Shown here one piece after another: positions 6,821 through 8,154 of a stretch of DNA of 8,154 bases (position 1 is its first letter; each line of letters opens with the position of its first letter). The stretch is taken from positions 21,708-29,861 of the forward strand of contig DFRY01000074.1 of the NCBI GenBank assembly GCA_002378845.1, in the 5' to 3' direction. The notes beneath the pieces were generated by a model. That model saw only the letters and a list, made by a program, of their open reading frames with translations. It was not told where the DNA came from and made no database searches. Both the position numbers and the translations under genes were made by a program. This stretch comes from Ruminococcaceae bacterium UBA3451 (GTDB lineage Bacteria; Bacillota; Clostridia; Oscillospirales; Acutalibacteraceae).

Positions 6821-6825
6821 CTCCT
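6821..6825 (-). promoter_or_regulatory. Ribosome binding site that sets the prkC start
   Basis: AGGAG on the minus strand lies 9 bases before ATG 6811 and directly abuts the in-frame TTG at 6820, which rules out the longer start. Confidence 0.8.
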
Positions 6826-6833
6826 GTCAACAG

Positions 6834-7565
6834 TCAGTTTTCAACTATGGCAACGGTGATATTGTCGCCGCCCCCACCTTCTTTTGCCAGCGTGATAAGC
6901 TTGTCTGTTAAGGCATTTGCATCCATTTCTTTGGAAAGCTGATAAATCTGTTCGGAATCTACATAATTTGTCAGCCCGTCCGTACAAATAAGAAGAAAAT
7001 CGCCGGAATTCATTTCATTTTCACAGTAATCAATTTGAATAGAGGATTCTACGCCCAATGCGCGCGTAATAATGTTTTTTTGAGGGTGCTTTTTTGCCTG
7101 CTGCTCTGTAATATCGCCGTTTGCCACCAATTCCTGTACCATAGAATGATCCGTAGTAAGCTGTCGAATTCCATCTGCCGTAATCAGGTAAGCTCTGCTG
7201 TCACCTGCATGCGCAATATGAGCAATTCCCTGCGTAACAATAGCGGTAACCACAGTGGTCCCCATTCCATTCAGCTCGGAATTTTCAGAAGCTTTGTCAT
7301 GTACGGCCAAATTCGCATTGAAAATGGCGGAAGTAATTAAGTTTTTAATGGAATTGTCCGATATTCCTTCATGGTAGGATGTAACGATTTGTTCCGAAAT
7401 CCGTTCCACTGCAATACTGCTGGCAACATTGCCGCCGTTCGCGCCGCCCATTCCGTCGCATACAACAACCCAGGCGCACTGGTCGGGAAAAACTCCGGTT
7501 TTATAGGCATCCTGATTTGACTGCCTTACGACGCCAACATCACTCTTACTGTACACTTTCAACAT
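6834..7565 (-). CDS. prpC: PP2C-family protein serine/threonine phosphatase (PrpC/Stp)
   Basis: A 243-residue soluble metal-dependent phosphatase that reverses PrkC phosphorylation. The PPM/PP2C motifs are complete: R14 and NQD (17-19), VCDGMGG (35-41) with metal ligand D37, the GMGTT block (100-104), HAGDSRAYL (119-127), TDHS (138-141), CTDGLTN (194-200) with D196, and the final GGGDNITV (231-238) with D234. The ATG at 7565 is chosen because AGGAGGT ends 5 bases upstream. The frame extends 16 codons further inside rlmN, but that extension lies before the PP2C fold and has no ribosome site. The gene overlaps the 3' end of rlmN by 20 bases, and prkC starts 22 bases after its stop, so kinase and phosphatase are made from one message. 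Confidence 0.97.
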   Translation of the reverse strand: MLKVYSKSDVGVVRQSNQDAYKTGVFPDQCAWVVVCDGMGGANGGNVASSIAVERISEQIVTSYHEGISDNSIKNLITSAIFNANLAVHDKASENSELNGMGTTVVTAIVTQGIAHIAHAGDSRAYLITADGIRQLTTDHSMVQELVANGDITEQQAKKHPQKNIITRALGVESSIQIDYCENEMNSGDFLLICTDGLTNYVDSEQIYQLSKEMDANALTDKLITLAKEGGGGDNITVAIVEN

Positions 7566-8154
7566 TGGCCACCTCCTCTTTATACCTGCGCCGTAACTGG
7601 CCGCAGGAAGCATTTATATCAGAGCCAAGGGTTCTTCGAACCGTAACGGTAATTCCTTTGTTCGAAAGAATTCGGCTGAACTTTTGCAGTCGGTCGGCAG
7701 AGCTTTTTCGAAAGCTTGCGCCGGTAACATCATTTACCGGTATTAAATTTACATGGCTGAGCGTGCCTTTCAGACGTTCGGCCAGTTCCCGTGCGCAGTC
7801 GTCGCTGTCGTTCACGCCGCTGATCATGGCATATTCAAACGAGATACGGCGGCCCGTCAATTCACAATAATAGCGGCAGGCCTTCAAAAGTTCCTCTACT
7901 CCCCATTTGTGGTTCACCGGCATGGTACGCGAACGGATTTCATCGTTCGGCGCGTGAAGGGAGATGGATAGCGTTAACTGCAGCTTTCTCTCCGCAAGAT
8001 CATATATCTTATCTACTATACCACAGGTAGAAAGCGAAATATGCCGCATTCCGATATTCATTCCTTCATCTGATGAAACAAGCTCCAAAAAACGAAGGAC
8101 GTTGGTGTAATTGTCGAGCGGTTCGCCCATGCCCATCATAACCACATTGGAAAC
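7546..8154 (-). CDS. rlmN: Dual-specificity RNA adenine-C2 methyltransferase RlmN, C-terminal part (5' end outside window)
   Basis: The frame enters at the right edge and ends at 7546, giving the last 202 residues of a protein usually about 350 long. RlmN is a radical-SAM enzyme that methylates C2 of A2503 in 23S rRNA and A37 in certain tRNAs. The visible part begins with the family signature VSNVVMMGMGEPLDNY (SAM-binding GEPL), followed by LSTCGIVDKIYDLA, LSISLHAPNDEIRS, SFEYAMISGVND, NLIPVND and the C-terminal ASCGQLRRR, whose cysteine is the one that forms the methyl-transfer intermediate. The CxxxCxxC iron-sulfur motif must lie outside the window. The in-frame GTG at 8145 is not a real start, since the conserved signature continues upstream of it. 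It is the first visible gene of the run that continues into prpC. Confidence 0.96.
   Translation of the reverse strand, partial: VSNVVMMGMGEPLDNYTNVLRFLELVSSDEGMNIGMRHISLSTCGIVDKIYDLAERKLQLTLSISLHAPNDEIRSRTMPVNHKWGVEELLKACRYYCELTGRRISFEYAMISGVNDSDDCARELAERLKGTLSHVNLIPVNDVTGASFRKSSADRLQKFSRILSNKGITVTVRRTLGSDINASCGQLRRRYKEEVANVESVQ
7571..7577 (-). promoter_or_regulatory. Ribosome binding site that sets the prpC start, inside rlmN
   Basis: AGGAGGT on the minus strand lies 5 bases before ATG 7565 and within the last codons of rlmN. It decides the prpC start against upstream in-frame codons. Confidence 0.88.

Noticed and set aside
7566..7613. 16-codon N-terminal extension of prpC
   Set aside because: It lies within rlmN, has no ribosome site, and the AGGAGGT before ATG 7565 plus the start of the PP2C fold favour the shorter protein.

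Overview
The window comes from an endospore-forming Firmicute, most likely a member of the Clostridia. The sporulation genes spoIVA and spoVM are recognisable. The partner of SpoIVA here is a SipL-type protein (DUF3794 repeats plus a C-terminal LysM), which is the clostridial version, rather than the Bacillus protein SpoVID. The moderate GC content and general protein character would fit an Oscillospiraceae-like lineage, but I cannot name a genus. Every gene I can support lies on the minus strand, so transcription runs from the right edge to the left.

Right to centre (8154 to 3259) is a tightly packed housekeeping and signalling run: the C-terminal part of rlmN (23S rRNA/tRNA adenine-C2 methyltransferase), then the PP2C phosphatase prpC/stp, the membrane PASTA kinase prkC, the ribosome-assembly GTPase rsgA, and the thiamine pyrophosphokinase thiN. 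The genes overlap or are separated by at most 22 bases, which implies one transcript. The order matches Bacillus subtilis rlmN-prpC-prkC-rsgA-(rpe)-thiN-spoVM, except that rpe is missing and rsgA and thiN are fused by an ATGA overlap. PrpC and PrkC are an opposing phosphatase/kinase pair that responds to muropeptides or lipid II. In B. subtilis the neighbouring GTPase RsgA (CpgA) is a PrkC substrate.

The centre (3258 to 2884) holds two very small genes. One encodes a 49-residue two-helix membrane protein of unknown function. The other encodes a 26-residue protein that is clearly SpoVM. A perfect 11-bp hairpin followed by seven T residues on the minus strand sits 7 bases after spoVM and ends this unit.

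The left part (2883 to 1) is a second unit: sipL, then spoIVA, which runs off the left edge. Within about 3 kb the window therefore carries all three components known to build the first layer of the spore coat: SpoVM (curvature-sensing membrane anchor), SpoIVA (ATPase that polymerises into the basement layer) and SipL (SpoIVA-binding LysM protein). This clustering, and the unexplained 49-residue membrane gene attached to it, are the most interesting points. I see no mobile elements, CRISPR arrays, rRNA or tRNA genes.
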